Source: JBCDBD01 sp039184335 (lineage in GTDB: Bacteria > Bacteroidota > Bacteroidia > Flavobacteriales > Flavobacteriaceae). From it: 37,235 nt of DNA. The notes beneath the pieces are model-generated. The model was not told where the DNA came from. It made no database searches and was given only the letters and a program-made list of their open reading frames with translations. Below are positions 1 through 8,128 of this stretch, piece after piece. The DNA is taken from positions 1 to 37,235 of the forward strand of contig JBCDBD010000036.1 in the NCBI GenBank assembly GCA_039184335.1, written 5' to 3'. Position 1 is the first letter of the stretch; every line of letters begins with the position of its first letter. The position numbers and the translations under genes are program-made.

Positions 1-287
1 GATAAAAAACAATTTTGTTATGTTCTTTCATGATATAATTGGTGTTAAATTGGCCAGCATAAACACGAGAACTGTAAAAACAAAACCAATGATAAAAGCA
101 TTGTATGAAATCTCCAACATTCTAAACCCATTATATTTTTGAAACGGCTGTTTATAAAGGGTTTAGAATGTTGGAGATTTCATACAATGCTTTTATCATT
201 GGTTTTGTTTTTACAGTTCTCGTGTTTATGCTGGCCAATTTAACACCAATTATATCATGAAAGAACATAACAAAATTGTTTTTTATC
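1..287. repeat. Perfect 129-bp inverted repeat with 29-bp loop
   Basis: Bases 1-129 are the exact reverse complement of 159-287, with a 29-base AT-rich spacer at 130-158. I compared the two arms base by base and found no mismatch. The left arm begins at the first base of the window, so the repeat may extend further left. A palindrome this long and perfect is rare in a chromosome, where it is unstable. At a contig edge it is more often a fold-back artefact of sequencing or assembly. It could otherwise be a recent inverted duplication. The right arm runs smoothly into the following coding region and is probably the authentic copy. Confidence 0.95.
168..260 (+). CDS. Possible 30-residue membrane peptide in the repeat's right arm
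   Basis: An ATG at 168 opens a 30-codon frame ending in TGA at 258-260. The peptide starts MLEISYNAFI, and the rest is almost all hydrophobic (IGFVFTVLVFMLANL), enough for one membrane-spanning helix. Its stop overlaps the ATG of the next small frame as ATGA, a layout typical of coupled translation. Against it: it is very short, it lies within the inverted repeat, and I do not recognise the family. It could be the end of a gene truncated by whatever produced the repeat. Confidence 0.25.
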   Translation: MLEISYNAFIIGFVFTVLVFMLANLTPIIS

Positions 288-352
288 GATTGCCCGACAT
301 GAATCAAACTATATTCAAAGGCATTGGGTTTAGCCTTGAACACAACAAATAA
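257..352 (+). CDS. Possible 31-residue peptide abutting the next gene
   Basis: This short frame starts at the ATG of an ATGA overlap with the preceding small frame. It ends in TAA at 350-352, immediately before an ATG at 353. It begins MKEHNKIVFYRLPDM and is polar, with no signal peptide or recognisable motif. The chain of touching start and stop codons is the only argument for translation. It may instead be untranslated leader of the gene that starts at 353 or 386. Confidence 0.2.
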   Translation: MKEHNKIVFYRLPDMNQTIFKGIGFSLEHNK

Positions 353-385
353 ATGTTGACTAAACTTGTTGATCAAATCATTTCA

Positions 386-1342
386 ATGAAATTTATCTTG
401 AAAATAGCACTCCTCGCTTTTGCTTTATTCTTGACTTTTATCACCAAGGCCATGGTAATTTTTGAAAAAGACGACAACCGGGATCATGCCATTTTTAGTG
501 AACACCATAGAAACACATCAGAGTCGGTTTTGTCATTGTTATCTTATGATTTTCTTACCCCAAAAATAATACAACTCGATCCAAAGCTAAGAGAGGTTTC
601 AGGGTTGAGCTACAATCCGGAATCAAATACCATTTTTACCCATAATGATGAAAAAGGCCATGTCTATGAAATCAATAAAACCGATGGCCATATACAAAAT
701 GACTTCAAGTTCGGTGAAAGCCATGATTACGAAGGTATTGCCACCGTAGGTAAAAATATTGTCATTACCCAGAATAATGGTACCCTCCATTTCTATGACC
801 CAAAAAAAAATAAGACTGAAATTGTAAATACCTTGCTTTCAAAAAAAAACAATGTGGAAGGACTTTGTTTGAACAGCGATGGGAAATTATTGCTCATGGC
901 CTGTAAGGGCGAGATATTGAATGAAGATCTCGAAAAAAAGTCGACCAAGGAGATTTATGCCTATAACATTGCAAAAAAAGAAGTGCTCCCCAAACCCTAT
1001 TTACAGATTACCCGAAAGCAATTGATGGACAACATGGAACCGAGGTTCAAAAAAATGTCAGAAGATGATTTTAAGAAACACAAATCCCGTATCAAAGAAT
1101 TTTCACCATCTGGAATTGCGATTCATCCTTTAAGCGACGACATCTATATCATTTCGGCCAGAGGAAGCCTATTGGCCATTTTCAACAAAAACCTTGAACT
1201 CCAGTCCCAAATTTTTCTAAATAAGAAGAAAGCTCCACAACCTGAAGGAATTTGCTTTGATGACAAAGCAAACCTATATATAGCCACAGAAGGCAAAAAA
1301 GCAAATGGAAAAATATTAAAATATCAATTCAAAAGCAACTAA
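386..1342 (+). CDS. Secreted SdiA-regulated-type beta-propeller protein
   Basis: The protein (318 residues from this start) begins with a hydrophobic export segment (MKFILKIALLAFALFL) and then resembles the SdiA-regulated / phytase-like propeller family. Recurrent blade-like stretches are visible: EVSGLSYNPESNTIFTHND, HDYEGIATVGKNIVITQNNG, NNVEGLCLNSDGKLLLMACKG, FSPSGIAIHPLSDDIYIISA and QPEGICFDDKANLYIATEG. An upstream ATG at 353 would add 11 residues (MLTKLVDQIIS). I prefer 386 because it gives a normal signal sequence. Members of this family are often annotated as esterase-like or calcium-binding propellers, but their substrate is usually unknown. It lies 29 bases before the metallophosphatase-barrel gene on the same strand, and the two are probably co-transcribed. 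Function beyond a secreted propeller is not supported. Confidence 0.75.
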   Translation: MKFILKIALLAFALFLTFITKAMVIFEKDDNRDHAIFSEHHRNTSESVLSLLSYDFLTPKIIQLDPKLREVSGLSYNPESNTIFTHNDEKGHVYEINKTDGHIQNDFKFGESHDYEGIATVGKNIVITQNNGTLHFYDPKKNKTEIVNTLLSKKNNVEGLCLNSDGKLLLMACKGEILNEDLEKKSTKEIYAYNIAKKEVLPKPYLQITRKQLMDNMEPRFKKMSEDDFKKHKSRIKEFSPSGIAIHPLSDDIYIISARGSLLAIFNKNLELQSQIFLNKKKAPQPEGICFDDKANLYIATEGKKANGKILKYQFKSN

Positions 1343-1371
1343 GCAAGTACCAAAATTATAAAGCAAACATT

Positions 1372-4300
1372 ATGAAAAAATTATTCCCCATTTTCCTATC
1401 ATTCGTTGTTCTGATAGGATGCGCAACGTACAACCAACAATTCAGTGAAGAATTGGAAACCAATATGTTTCCAGAAGAAAAAGAAGTACAACATAGCTTC
1501 TTTGTACTAGGCGATGTAGGAGCTGCGGATAATGGAACGGCATCTGCCGCATTGCAACAACTTCAAGCCCATCTCAAAGATGCTGACGAAAACAGTACAG
1601 TAGTCTTTCTGGGCAATTCTACGCTATCACAAAAACCCACGGACCAAACCGGACAAAAAGTAGCTGGCATGCCTATACTGGACCGACAAATACAAGCCGT
1701 ACAGGAATTCAAGGGCAACAGTATATTCATCCCTGGAAAATCAGAATGGAGCGGTGGTGTTGAACAACTCAGGACCATTGAAAAGTATGTAGATGATAAG
1801 TTGGGCAAAAATTCATTTCTGCCAGAAAGAGGCTGCCCTATAGAAGATGTTAAAATAGGGGATGATATTATATTAATCACCATTGACAGTCAATGGTACC
1901 TTTCCGACTGGAACAAACACCCCAAGATAAATGATAACTGTGATATAAGGGATAGGGAATCATTTTTCGAGGAGATAGAAAGTTTGGTAAAAAAGAATGT
2001 AGGAAAAACCATGCTGATTGCGGTGCACCATCCTATGTTCAGTAATGGCCCCAATGGTGGCCAATATTCATTTGGCCAAAGCATGACGCCACTTCCCGTT
2101 TTGGGAACCGCAAAGAATGTGATTAAAAAAACAGGTGGTCTAAGTAGCAATAGCTTACAGAATTCTGAATATCGAAGCTTTAGAAAACGATTGACCACAC
2201 TTGCGCAATACAACAATAAGGTCATTTTTCTATCTGGCCACGAACATAGTATGCAATATATTTTTTCCAACAATGTACACCAGGTCATCAGTGGGGCAGG
2301 TGCAAAACAAACCGCGACCAGAAATATTGGAAAAGGGCGCTTCTCCTATGGTAAACAAGGTTATGCGCGTGTTGACATTTTTACTGATGGTTCATCGCAC
2401 GTACGTTTTTTTGATGCAGATGACGGTAGTATTGCGTATCAAAACCAACTGCTCCCCGCAGACCAAAAATTCCGTGCAACTTCGTACAGCAAAAATTTTC
2501 CAAAGAGAATCTCAGCTTCGGTCTATGATTCTACAGATACCGACAAAAGCGGTTTTCATAAATTTTGGTGGGGCGAACGCTATAGAAAATATTATGGTAC
2601 AAAAGTAAGCGCCCCTACAGTTGATTTGGATACACTTTTTGGTGGATTGAAAGTACTTCGAAAAGGGGGTGGGCACCAATCCAAATCATTACGATTGGAA
2701 AATAAAGAAGGAAAACAATACGTGATGCGTGCTTTGGAGAAGAGTGCAGAAGCCTATCTTCAGGCTATGGTCGCTAAGGAAGAGTTTATCATAGGAAAAA
2801 CGGAAGGTAGTGCCCCCAATAGGGTTTTAATGGATTTTTATACTGGTGACCATCCCTATGCGCCTTTCACCATTGGCACACTCTCTGATGCGGTTGGAAT
2901 CTACCATACCAACCCCGTTTTATACTACATTCCCCGACAAGAGGTTCTTGGGATATACAATGATGAATTTGCCGATAAGCTATACATGATCGAAGAACGT
3001 GCAACAGGAGGGCACGGAGACCAAAAAAGCTTTGGCTATTCCAATAACCTAATCAGTACCTATGACCTCATGGCCAACATAGCATCGGATGAAAAATACA
3101 GCGTCGATGTGGATGCGTACATTAGGGCAAGGTTGTTCGACATGTTGATCGGTGATTGGGACAGGCACAATGATCAATGGCGATGGGCAGAATTTGAAGA
3201 CAAAGAAACGGGCAATGTGGTCTACAGACCCGTACCAAGAGATCGGGATCAAGCATATTCCATCATGGGGGATGGTGCCCTAATGTCTTTTGCCACAAAA
3301 GCAATACCGTCACTACGTCTCATGGTAGGATTTGATGACGAAATCAAAAGTGTCAAAGGTTTTAATTCTTCCCCCAAAACATTCTCGCTTGACAAATATA
3401 TTCTTCCCGAATCTACCCTTGACCAATGGCTTGCACAGGCCCAATTTATACAACAAAACATCAATGGTGACATCATAGATGCCGCGTTGGCAGAATTTCC
3501 TGTAGAAGTACAAGATGAAACAGTAGGTGAAATCAAAAGAAAATTATTGTCAAGAAAGGACAATCTGCAGCAAACGGCACAAACATATTATGAAATATTA
3601 AATAAAAAAGCCGTGGTGGTGGGCACTGATAAAGACGATTACTTTCTTATCGAGGATAGCGGTGATGGCAAGACCAAGGTGACCGCCTACAGAATAAAAA
3701 AAGGCAAAAAAGATGATATCTTTTTTACAAAGGAATTTGACAAGAAAACAACCAAGGAAATTTGGCTCTATGGATTGGATGATGATGACTATTTTGAGGT
3801 GAAGAGTGATACAAGGGTAGGCCCAAAACTACGTTTGATCGGCGGTCAAAACAATGATATCTACGACATTTCAAGACGAAGAAAGACACGCGTGTATGAT
3901 TATAAGACCCAAAACAACACCTTTAAAAACAAAGGGGGCATCGTAAAACTGACCAACAATTATGAAATCAACACATACAACCCCTTTAAGGTAAAGGCCA
4001 GCACCAATCAACTGATACCCACGATTGGGTCTAACCCAGACGATGGGTTTAGAATTGGGATAAGTGACACATACACCCATAATGGATTTATACATGATCC
4101 GTTTACCAGTCAGCATACATTCGGTGCCAACTTTTATTTTGCCACAAGTGGTTATGATTTTTCATACAGAGGTGAATTTGCAAGAACTATTGGCAATGCC
4201 GCACTACAATTGGAGGCCAAATATACCAGCCCCAACTTTGCGATCAACTTTTTTGGTTTTGGTAATGAGACCCCAAATTTTGATGATGACCTTGATTTTG

Positions 4301-5043
4301 ATTTTAACCGGGTAAAAATCGAGGAACTGAGCTTCGCCCCCTCCCTCTTATGGAGAGGAAGATTTGGTTCAAAATTTAGACTGGGAGCCTCAATTGAAAA
4401 CTTTAAGGTCGAAGAGACCGAAGGTAGGTTTATTGAAACCTTTTATGATGCGAATCCAGAATTGGACAATGAAAACTCCTTTTGGGGTGTAGACGCTGAA
4501 TATTCATTTGAAAATGCAGACAACAATGCCTTTCCCACTTTAGGTTTGGCCGCATCCATTCACGTTGGCTATACGGGCAACATCAATGAAAGTGATGAAG
4601 GGTATGGGTATTTAATTCCAAGCCTATCGGTTGATTACAAGCTGGTACCATCAGGCGCATTGGTCTTGGCTTCCAAATTAAAAAGCCAAATCAATTTTGG
4701 GGATGATTTTCAATTTTACCAAGCAGCAACGATAGGTGCCGAAGATGGTCTTCGAGGGTATAGATTCCAACGCTTTACTGGTAAATCCTCATTTTACCAA
4801 AGCACTGACCTAAGGGCAAGCCTTAAAAGAGTGAGAACAAGCTTTCTTCCTCTAACTATGGGACTTTATGGCGGGTTTGATTATGGGCGTGTATGGGTTG
4901 AAGATGATGATTCCAATACTTGGAATACTTCTTATGGAGGTGGTTTCTTTGTCAACGCAGTCAACATGATAAGTGCGCGTGCCGCTATATTTAGTAGTGA
5001 TGATGGTATCCGTTTTTCATTTGGCATTGGGTTTGGGTTTTAG
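1372..5043 (+). CDS. Metallophosphatase-like, kinase-like, BamA-type outer-membrane barrel lipoprotein
   Basis: This 1223-residue protein has a lipoprotein signal (VVLIGC, Cys17). Residues about 40-350 resemble calcineurin-like phosphoesterases: GDVG at 47-50, VHHP around 218-221 and GHEH at 289-292. The usual GDN and GNHDW motifs of related Bacteroidota proteins read GNS (81-83) and GKSEW (122-126) here, so the active site looks degenerate. The central part (about 420-660) has kinase-like signatures: a Gly-rich RKGGGHQSKSLRL (430-442), GDWDRHNDQWRW (594-605) and RDRDQ (623-627). The last 350 or so residues are rich in alternating beta strands, include GLRGYRFQRF as in the BamA/TamA (D15) family, and end in Phe (FSFGIGFGF), as outer-membrane barrels do. 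The phosphatase plus barrel layout is familiar in Bacteroidota. The kinase-like centre is my inference. The physiological role is unknown. Confidence 0.82.
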   Translation: MKKLFPIFLSFVVLIGCATYNQQFSEELETNMFPEEKEVQHSFFVLGDVGAADNGTASAALQQLQAHLKDADENSTVVFLGNSTLSQKPTDQTGQKVAGMPILDRQIQAVQEFKGNSIFIPGKSEWSGGVEQLRTIEKYVDDKLGKNSFLPERGCPIEDVKIGDDIILITIDSQWYLSDWNKHPKINDNCDIRDRESFFEEIESLVKKNVGKTMLIAVHHPMFSNGPNGGQYSFGQSMTPLPVLGTAKNVIKKTGGLSSNSLQNSEYRSFRKRLTTLAQYNNKVIFLSGHEHSMQYIFSNNVHQVISGAGAKQTATRNIGKGRFSYGKQGYARVDIFTDGSSHVRFFDADDGSIAYQNQLLPADQKFRATSYSKNFPKRISASVYDSTDTDKSGFHKFWWGERYRKYYGTKVSAPTVDLDTLFGGLKVLRKGGGHQSKSLRLENKEGKQYVMRALEKSAEAYLQAMVAKEEFIIGKTEGSAPNRVLMDFYTGDHPYAPFTIGTLSDAVGIYHTNPVLYYIPRQEVLGIYNDEFADKLYMIEERATGGHGDQKSFGYSNNLISTYDLMANIASDEKYSVDVDAYIRARLFDMLIGDWDRHNDQWRWAEFEDKETGNVVYRPVPRDRDQAYSIMGDGALMSFATKAIPSLRLMVGFDDEIKSVKGFNSSPKTFSLDKYILPESTLDQWLAQAQFIQQNINGDIIDAALAEFPVEVQDETVGEIKRKLLSRKDNLQQTAQTYYEILNKKAVVVGTDKDDYFLIEDSGDGKTKVTAYRIKKGKKDDIFFTKEFDKKTTKEIWLYGLDDDDYFEVKSDTRVGPKLRLIGGQNNDIYDISRRRKTRVYDYKTQNNTFKNKGGIVKLTNNYEINTYNPFKVKASTNQLIPTIGSNPDDGFRIGISDTYTHNGFIHDPFTSQHTFGANFYFATSGYDFSYRGEFARTIGNAALQLEAKYTSPNFAINFFGFGNETPNFDDDLDFDFNRVKIEELSFAPSLLWRGRFGSKFRLGASIENFKVEETEGRFIETFYDANPELDNENSFWGVDAEYSFENADNNAFPTLGLAASIHVGYTGNINESDEGYGYLIPSLSVDYKLVPSGALVLASKLKSQINFGDDFQFYQAATIGAEDGLRGYRFQRFTGKSSFYQSTDLRASLKRVRTSFLPLTMGLYGGFDYGRVWVEDDDSNTWNTSYGGGFFVNAVNMISARAAIFSSDDGIRFSFGIGFGF

Positions 5044-5115
5044 TCCAATACCCTCAAAAAATACAATGAAACATACTCGCCATTATTGTTTGATTTATGG
5101 AAAAAATCTTGATGA

Positions 5116-5778
5116 ATGCTAAAAAAACTATACAACCTTCGTTTTGAAATATTCCTGACCATTCAACTGCTCATACTTTTTGGTTCGCTATTGGTACCAA
5201 GTGATTTTCATGAGAACATATTACTGCCCGTTCTCTTTTTATTGAGTATTGTTGGCGGAATCAATTTGCTGTCAAAGAAAAAGGTATTGATGTGGTTTTT
5301 CATTTTCCATTTCATAATTTCCTTGATCATCTTTGGTTCCAGTATTTTTACGAGGACCGGGGATGGCAATATGTTAACACGTCTAGGAATCTATTTTATT
5401 TTCTATGTCTTCGTTACCGTAGAAATTATCAAACAAGTTTTCAGGGCGAAGGTCGTAAGCAAGAATGTGGTGATAGGCCTGATGAGTGGCTATATCAGTT
5501 TAGGGTTCTTGGGCTTTTTTTTCTTTATGGCCATAGAGTTGATCTATCCTGGTGCTTTTCAGGGGGCCTTAATAGAATCTGAAAATTTTGAAATCAAGGC
5601 AGATGGCATTATGTATTATTCCTTTATCACGCTGCTGACCATAGGCTATGGTGAAATTGTTCCAATTGTACCCATGGCCCAAAAAGCGGCCATCTTAATT
5701 GGTTTGGCCGGGCAATTTTATATGGTCATTGTAACGGCAATTGTCATAGAGAAATACATACGCCATACATCAGAATAA
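5116..5778 (+). CDS. Potassium-channel-like membrane protein
   Basis: The 220-residue protein is strongly hydrophobic, with about five to six membrane segments. Near the C terminus it has a pore loop followed by the potassium selectivity signature TIGYGEIVP (175-183), flanked by helices, as in the Ion_trans_2 pore family. There is no cytosolic RCK/TrkA-N ligand-binding domain, so gating is not obvious. The N-terminal helices precede a single 2-TM pore module, a layout seen in small bacterial channel-like proteins that presumably tetramerise in the inner membrane. It lies 39 bases before a Na+/H+ antiporter gene on the same strand, which suggests a shared role in monovalent cation or pH homeostasis. 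Family assignment is good. Ion specificity rests only on the GYG motif. Confidence 0.82.
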   Translation: MLKKLYNLRFEIFLTIQLLILFGSLLVPSDFHENILLPVLFLLSIVGGINLLSKKKVLMWFFIFHFIISLIIFGSSIFTRTGDGNMLTRLGIYFIFYVFVTVEIIKQVFRAKVVSKNVVIGLMSGYISLGFLGFFFFMAIELIYPGAFQGALIESENFEIKADGIMYYSFITLLTIGYGEIVPIVPMAQKAAILIGLAGQFYMVIVTAIVIEKYIRHTSE

Positions 5779-5817
5779 CTATGGCATAAACATAACCTTT
5801 AAAATATACCATCTAAA

Positions 5818-7071
5818 ATGGACTATTATGTTATCATATCGGCCTTGGTTTTTTTAGCGGCTATTTTCGGTTATATCAACATTCGCTTTTTCAAGCTGCC
5901 CACCACTATAGGCTTAATGCTCATCACCATTTTGTACACATTGGCCGTACTGGCATTAAGCTATTTTGATGACACCTTATTGAAAGCAGAATCCATGCTG
6001 ATCAGGCAAATAGATTTTGAGACCGTTTTGATGGATTACATGCTGAGCTTTCTACTTTTCGCCGGTGCATTGCACACTAACTTTCAACAGCTTAAGGTAC
6101 AGCGTTGGCCCATCATCTTATTTGCTACCATAGGGGTAATCGTGTCTACATTTCTTATTGGCACGGTAATGTTTTATGTGCTGCAATTGTTGGGGCTCCA
6201 GATTTCATATATCTATTTCCTGCTATTTGGGGCGTTGATATCACCAACAGACCCCATTGCAGTACTCGGAATTCTAAAAAAGGCAAACGTTCCAAAAAAG
6301 TTGGAAACCAAAATTGTGGGGGAATCCCTTTTCAATGATGGCGTAGGGGTAGTGGTCTTTTTGACCATACTTCAAATCGCTTCCACAGGAGGTGAACCCG
6401 TCAACCCCATGGACATCATACAATTGTTTGTGCAAGAAGTAATGGGTGGCCTGTTATTGGGTTTGTTCATCGGATGGGTCACCTATAAATTACTCAAATC
6501 AATCAATGATTTTAGCATAGAGGTCATTATTACTTTGGCTGCGGTCATGATGGGTACCGTAACAGCGCAAAAATTTCATTTATCTGCTCCTTTGGCCATG
6601 GTTGCAGCAGGTTTGGTTGTAGGTAATGATACGGTAAGGAATGTAGCAATGTCCGAAGCCACTGAACTGTATGTGGATAAATTTTGGGAACTCGTTGATA
6701 TTCTTTTAAATGCCATTTTATTTGTCCTCATCGGTATGGAGATGCTTCTTTTGGACTTTGAAAAAAATTATGTAATGGCTGGGCTATTGGCCATACCAAT
6801 TGTACTCTTTTGTCGTTACCTTTCGCTATGGCCACCCATTAAGGTTTTTGAAAAAAAATTGGATTTTGTTCCCAATACCAATTTGATAATGACCTGGGGT
6901 GGATTGCGGGGAGGTATTTCAATCGCATTGGCATTGACCCTCTCAAACGAGATGCACCGAGAAATGTTTTTGGTAATTACTTATATCATTGTTGTATTCT
7001 CAATTCTTGTACAGGGCCTGACCATAGAAAAGTTGGTAAAAAACCTATTGTCAAAAAATGTCATTGCCTAA
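5818..7071 (+). CDS. CPA1-family Na+/H+ antiporter (NhaP type)
   Basis: The 417-residue integral membrane protein has about 12 hydrophobic segments and the hallmark of CPA1 antiporters: GALISPTDPIAVLG (138-151) followed by GESLFNDGVGVVVF (168-181), where Asp174 matches the essential ion-binding Asp. A late GGLRGGISIALALTLS stretch is also typical. It should exchange cytoplasmic Na+ (or K+) for H+ across the inner membrane. It lacks the long cytosolic regulatory tail of some NhaP2-type proteins and ends soon after the last helix. It is the last gene of the plus-strand run starting at 386, after the channel-like gene. No regulator is visible. The family call is firm, the cation preference is not. 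Confidence 0.92.
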   Translation: MDYYVIISALVFLAAIFGYINIRFFKLPTTIGLMLITILYTLAVLALSYFDDTLLKAESMLIRQIDFETVLMDYMLSFLLFAGALHTNFQQLKVQRWPIILFATIGVIVSTFLIGTVMFYVLQLLGLQISYIYFLLFGALISPTDPIAVLGILKKANVPKKLETKIVGESLFNDGVGVVVFLTILQIASTGGEPVNPMDIIQLFVQEVMGGLLLGLFIGWVTYKLLKSINDFSIEVIITLAAVMMGTVTAQKFHLSAPLAMVAAGLVVGNDTVRNVAMSEATELYVDKFWELVDILLNAILFVLIGMEMLLLDFEKNYVMAGLLAIPIVLFCRYLSLWPPIKVFEKKLDFVPNTNLIMTWGGLRGGISIALALTLSNEMHREMFLVITYIIVVFSILVQGLTIEKLVKNLLSKNVIA

Positions 7072-7242
7072 AGAAGCAGTACCATACAAAATATGTACAA
7101 AGGGCCGATATCAAACAGTGACGAGGAAGTTATCCCAACTTTAAAAAAACATAAAATCTTCCATTTTGATAATAATAATCACCAACTATTGAATTAGTTC
7201 AATTCTTATTTTCATTGGACTTCTTACCTTAGTTCACATGGA

Positions 7243-7431
7243 ATGAGTCCCCCAAATATGAGTGAAAAAGTTGATGCCCTAGGGTCAAAGCTACGAAGTA
7301 AGCTCAATAAGACAACAGCTAAAATTGTCTTGGCAAAGGAAATTGCTTTTGAACCAGAAGAAGGCTTTGAAGAAATCAAGTCCGGTTTTGGAAAAAAATC
7401 AAAAAAGGAAAAAATTCTTTCCTCAAGGTGA
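7243..7431 (+). CDS. Small charged protein, unknown function (62 aa)
   Basis: An ATG at 7243 opens a 62-codon frame; a second ATG at 7258 (MSEKVDALGSKLRSKLNKTT) is an equally plausible start. The product is Lys- and Glu-rich, predicted helical, with no signal peptide or membrane segment. Its TGA stop overlaps the GTG start of the following small frame (GTGA), suggesting coupled translation. I do not recognise the family. It follows 171 bases of AT-rich sequence after the antiporter gene and so probably has its own promoter. Real coding status is moderately likely because of the coupling and the biased composition. Confidence 0.45.
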   Translation: MSPPNMSEKVDALGSKLRSKLNKTTAKIVLAKEIAFEPEEGFEEIKSGFGKKSKKEKILSSR

Positions 7432-7685
7432 AAACAAAACTGAAAAAAACTCACGCTTCCCTAAAGGAAAGTATTGCAAATTTTTCTGAGGAAAAAACCC
7501 TTGAAATGGTAAGAAGAAGAGTCGAATGTGCAGAACCCCATGCCTTGGCATTTTTAAAATTGGTGGATACTACCATAGAAAGAACTGAAATAGCAATCGC
7601 TGAAGCAATATCAGCAGCAATAGAGGCCGAAAAATTTGAAGATCGTAATGATACAATTGCTTTAGAAGAAAAATCTCTGGAATAG
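7428..7685 (+). CDS. Small helical protein, unknown function (85 aa, GTG start)
   Basis: The frame begins at a GTG that overlaps the preceding stop by four bases. It encodes a soluble, strongly alpha-helical protein: a basic start (KTKLKKTHASLKES), a middle with EKTLEMVRRRVECAEPHALA, then an Ala/Glu-rich amphipathic stretch (IAEAISAAIEAEKFEDR). I see no signal peptide, membrane segment, catalytic motif or HTH. It could be one half of a single gene split by a frameshift with the preceding ORF, but the clean GTGA junction argues for two coupled genes. Function unknown. Confidence 0.45.
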   Translation: MKTKLKKTHASLKESIANFSEEKTLEMVRRRVECAEPHALAFLKLVDTTIERTEIAIAEAISAAIEAEKFEDRNDTIALEEKSLE

Positions 7686-7786
7686 TTGTTCATTTTTATT
7701 ATAACTGTTTTTTATCGAAAGAACTTTTTAGCAATCTGCAAAGGTTTAAAAACTTAATTTTAAAAAGGCATGTTTTGATACACCGT

Positions 7787-7816
7787 AAAACCCATTACTT
7801 CTTAGGTGGGTGTTTT
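7787..7816. terminator. Possible bidirectional terminator hairpin
   Basis: AAAACCCA at 7787-7794 can pair with TGGGTGTTTT at 7807-7816 with one bulged G and a 12-base loop. An A-run precedes and a T-run follows, so it could work in both directions. It lies between convergent genes. The stem is weak. Confidence 0.35.
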
Positions 7817-7845
7817 GATTTGTTTGTTGGATCCTCGACCGAGGG

Positions 7846-7888
7846 TGACTTGGGTTTCATGATAACTTGGATTACATGGCCCAAGTCA
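7846..7888. repeat. 9-bp inverted repeat TGACTTGGG/CCCAAGTCA
   Basis: TGACTTGGG at 7846-7854 is exactly complementary to CCCAAGTCA at 7880-7888, with a 25-base spacer that holds another ACTTGG copy at 7865-7870. It may be part of the transcript-end structure of the convergent operons or a protein-binding site. Confidence 0.35.
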
Positions 7889-8128
7889 AACCAACACTAA
7901 ATCCAAAAATCACGATTATATATAGCCCTACAAAAATGGGATGTATTCATTACAACATAAACCTAAACCCAATATCATAATATTCCAAATCAACTTAAGA
8001 GTCTGAGGGATTATGCACACTAACAGTGGCAGAAAAATTATCAGACCATAACTGCAATATGTTTCGGTACTGTAATTGTATTTCATTTCAAAAAACAACT
8101 TAATATTGCTTGTTGCCCAAAGGGTATG

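Larger units (their letters stand above)
7686..8128. other. 443-bp non-coding region between convergent genes
   Basis: No convincing gene is visible. It separates the plus-strand small ORFs from the end of the minus-strand secreted-protein operon. It holds an imperfect hairpin (7787-7816) and a 9-bp inverted repeat (7846-7888), which would suit transcription ends for both sides. Confidence 0.6.

Noticed and set aside
152..376. 74-codon minus-strand frame over the inverted repeat
   Set aside because: It reads across the palindrome and antisense to the start of the first gene, has no recognisable features, and is likely a by-product of the repeat.
781..849. Runs of nine A inside the first propeller gene as slippage sites
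   Set aside because: They encode Lys codons and such A runs are expected in AT-rich genes; unlike the G9 tract they are not notable.
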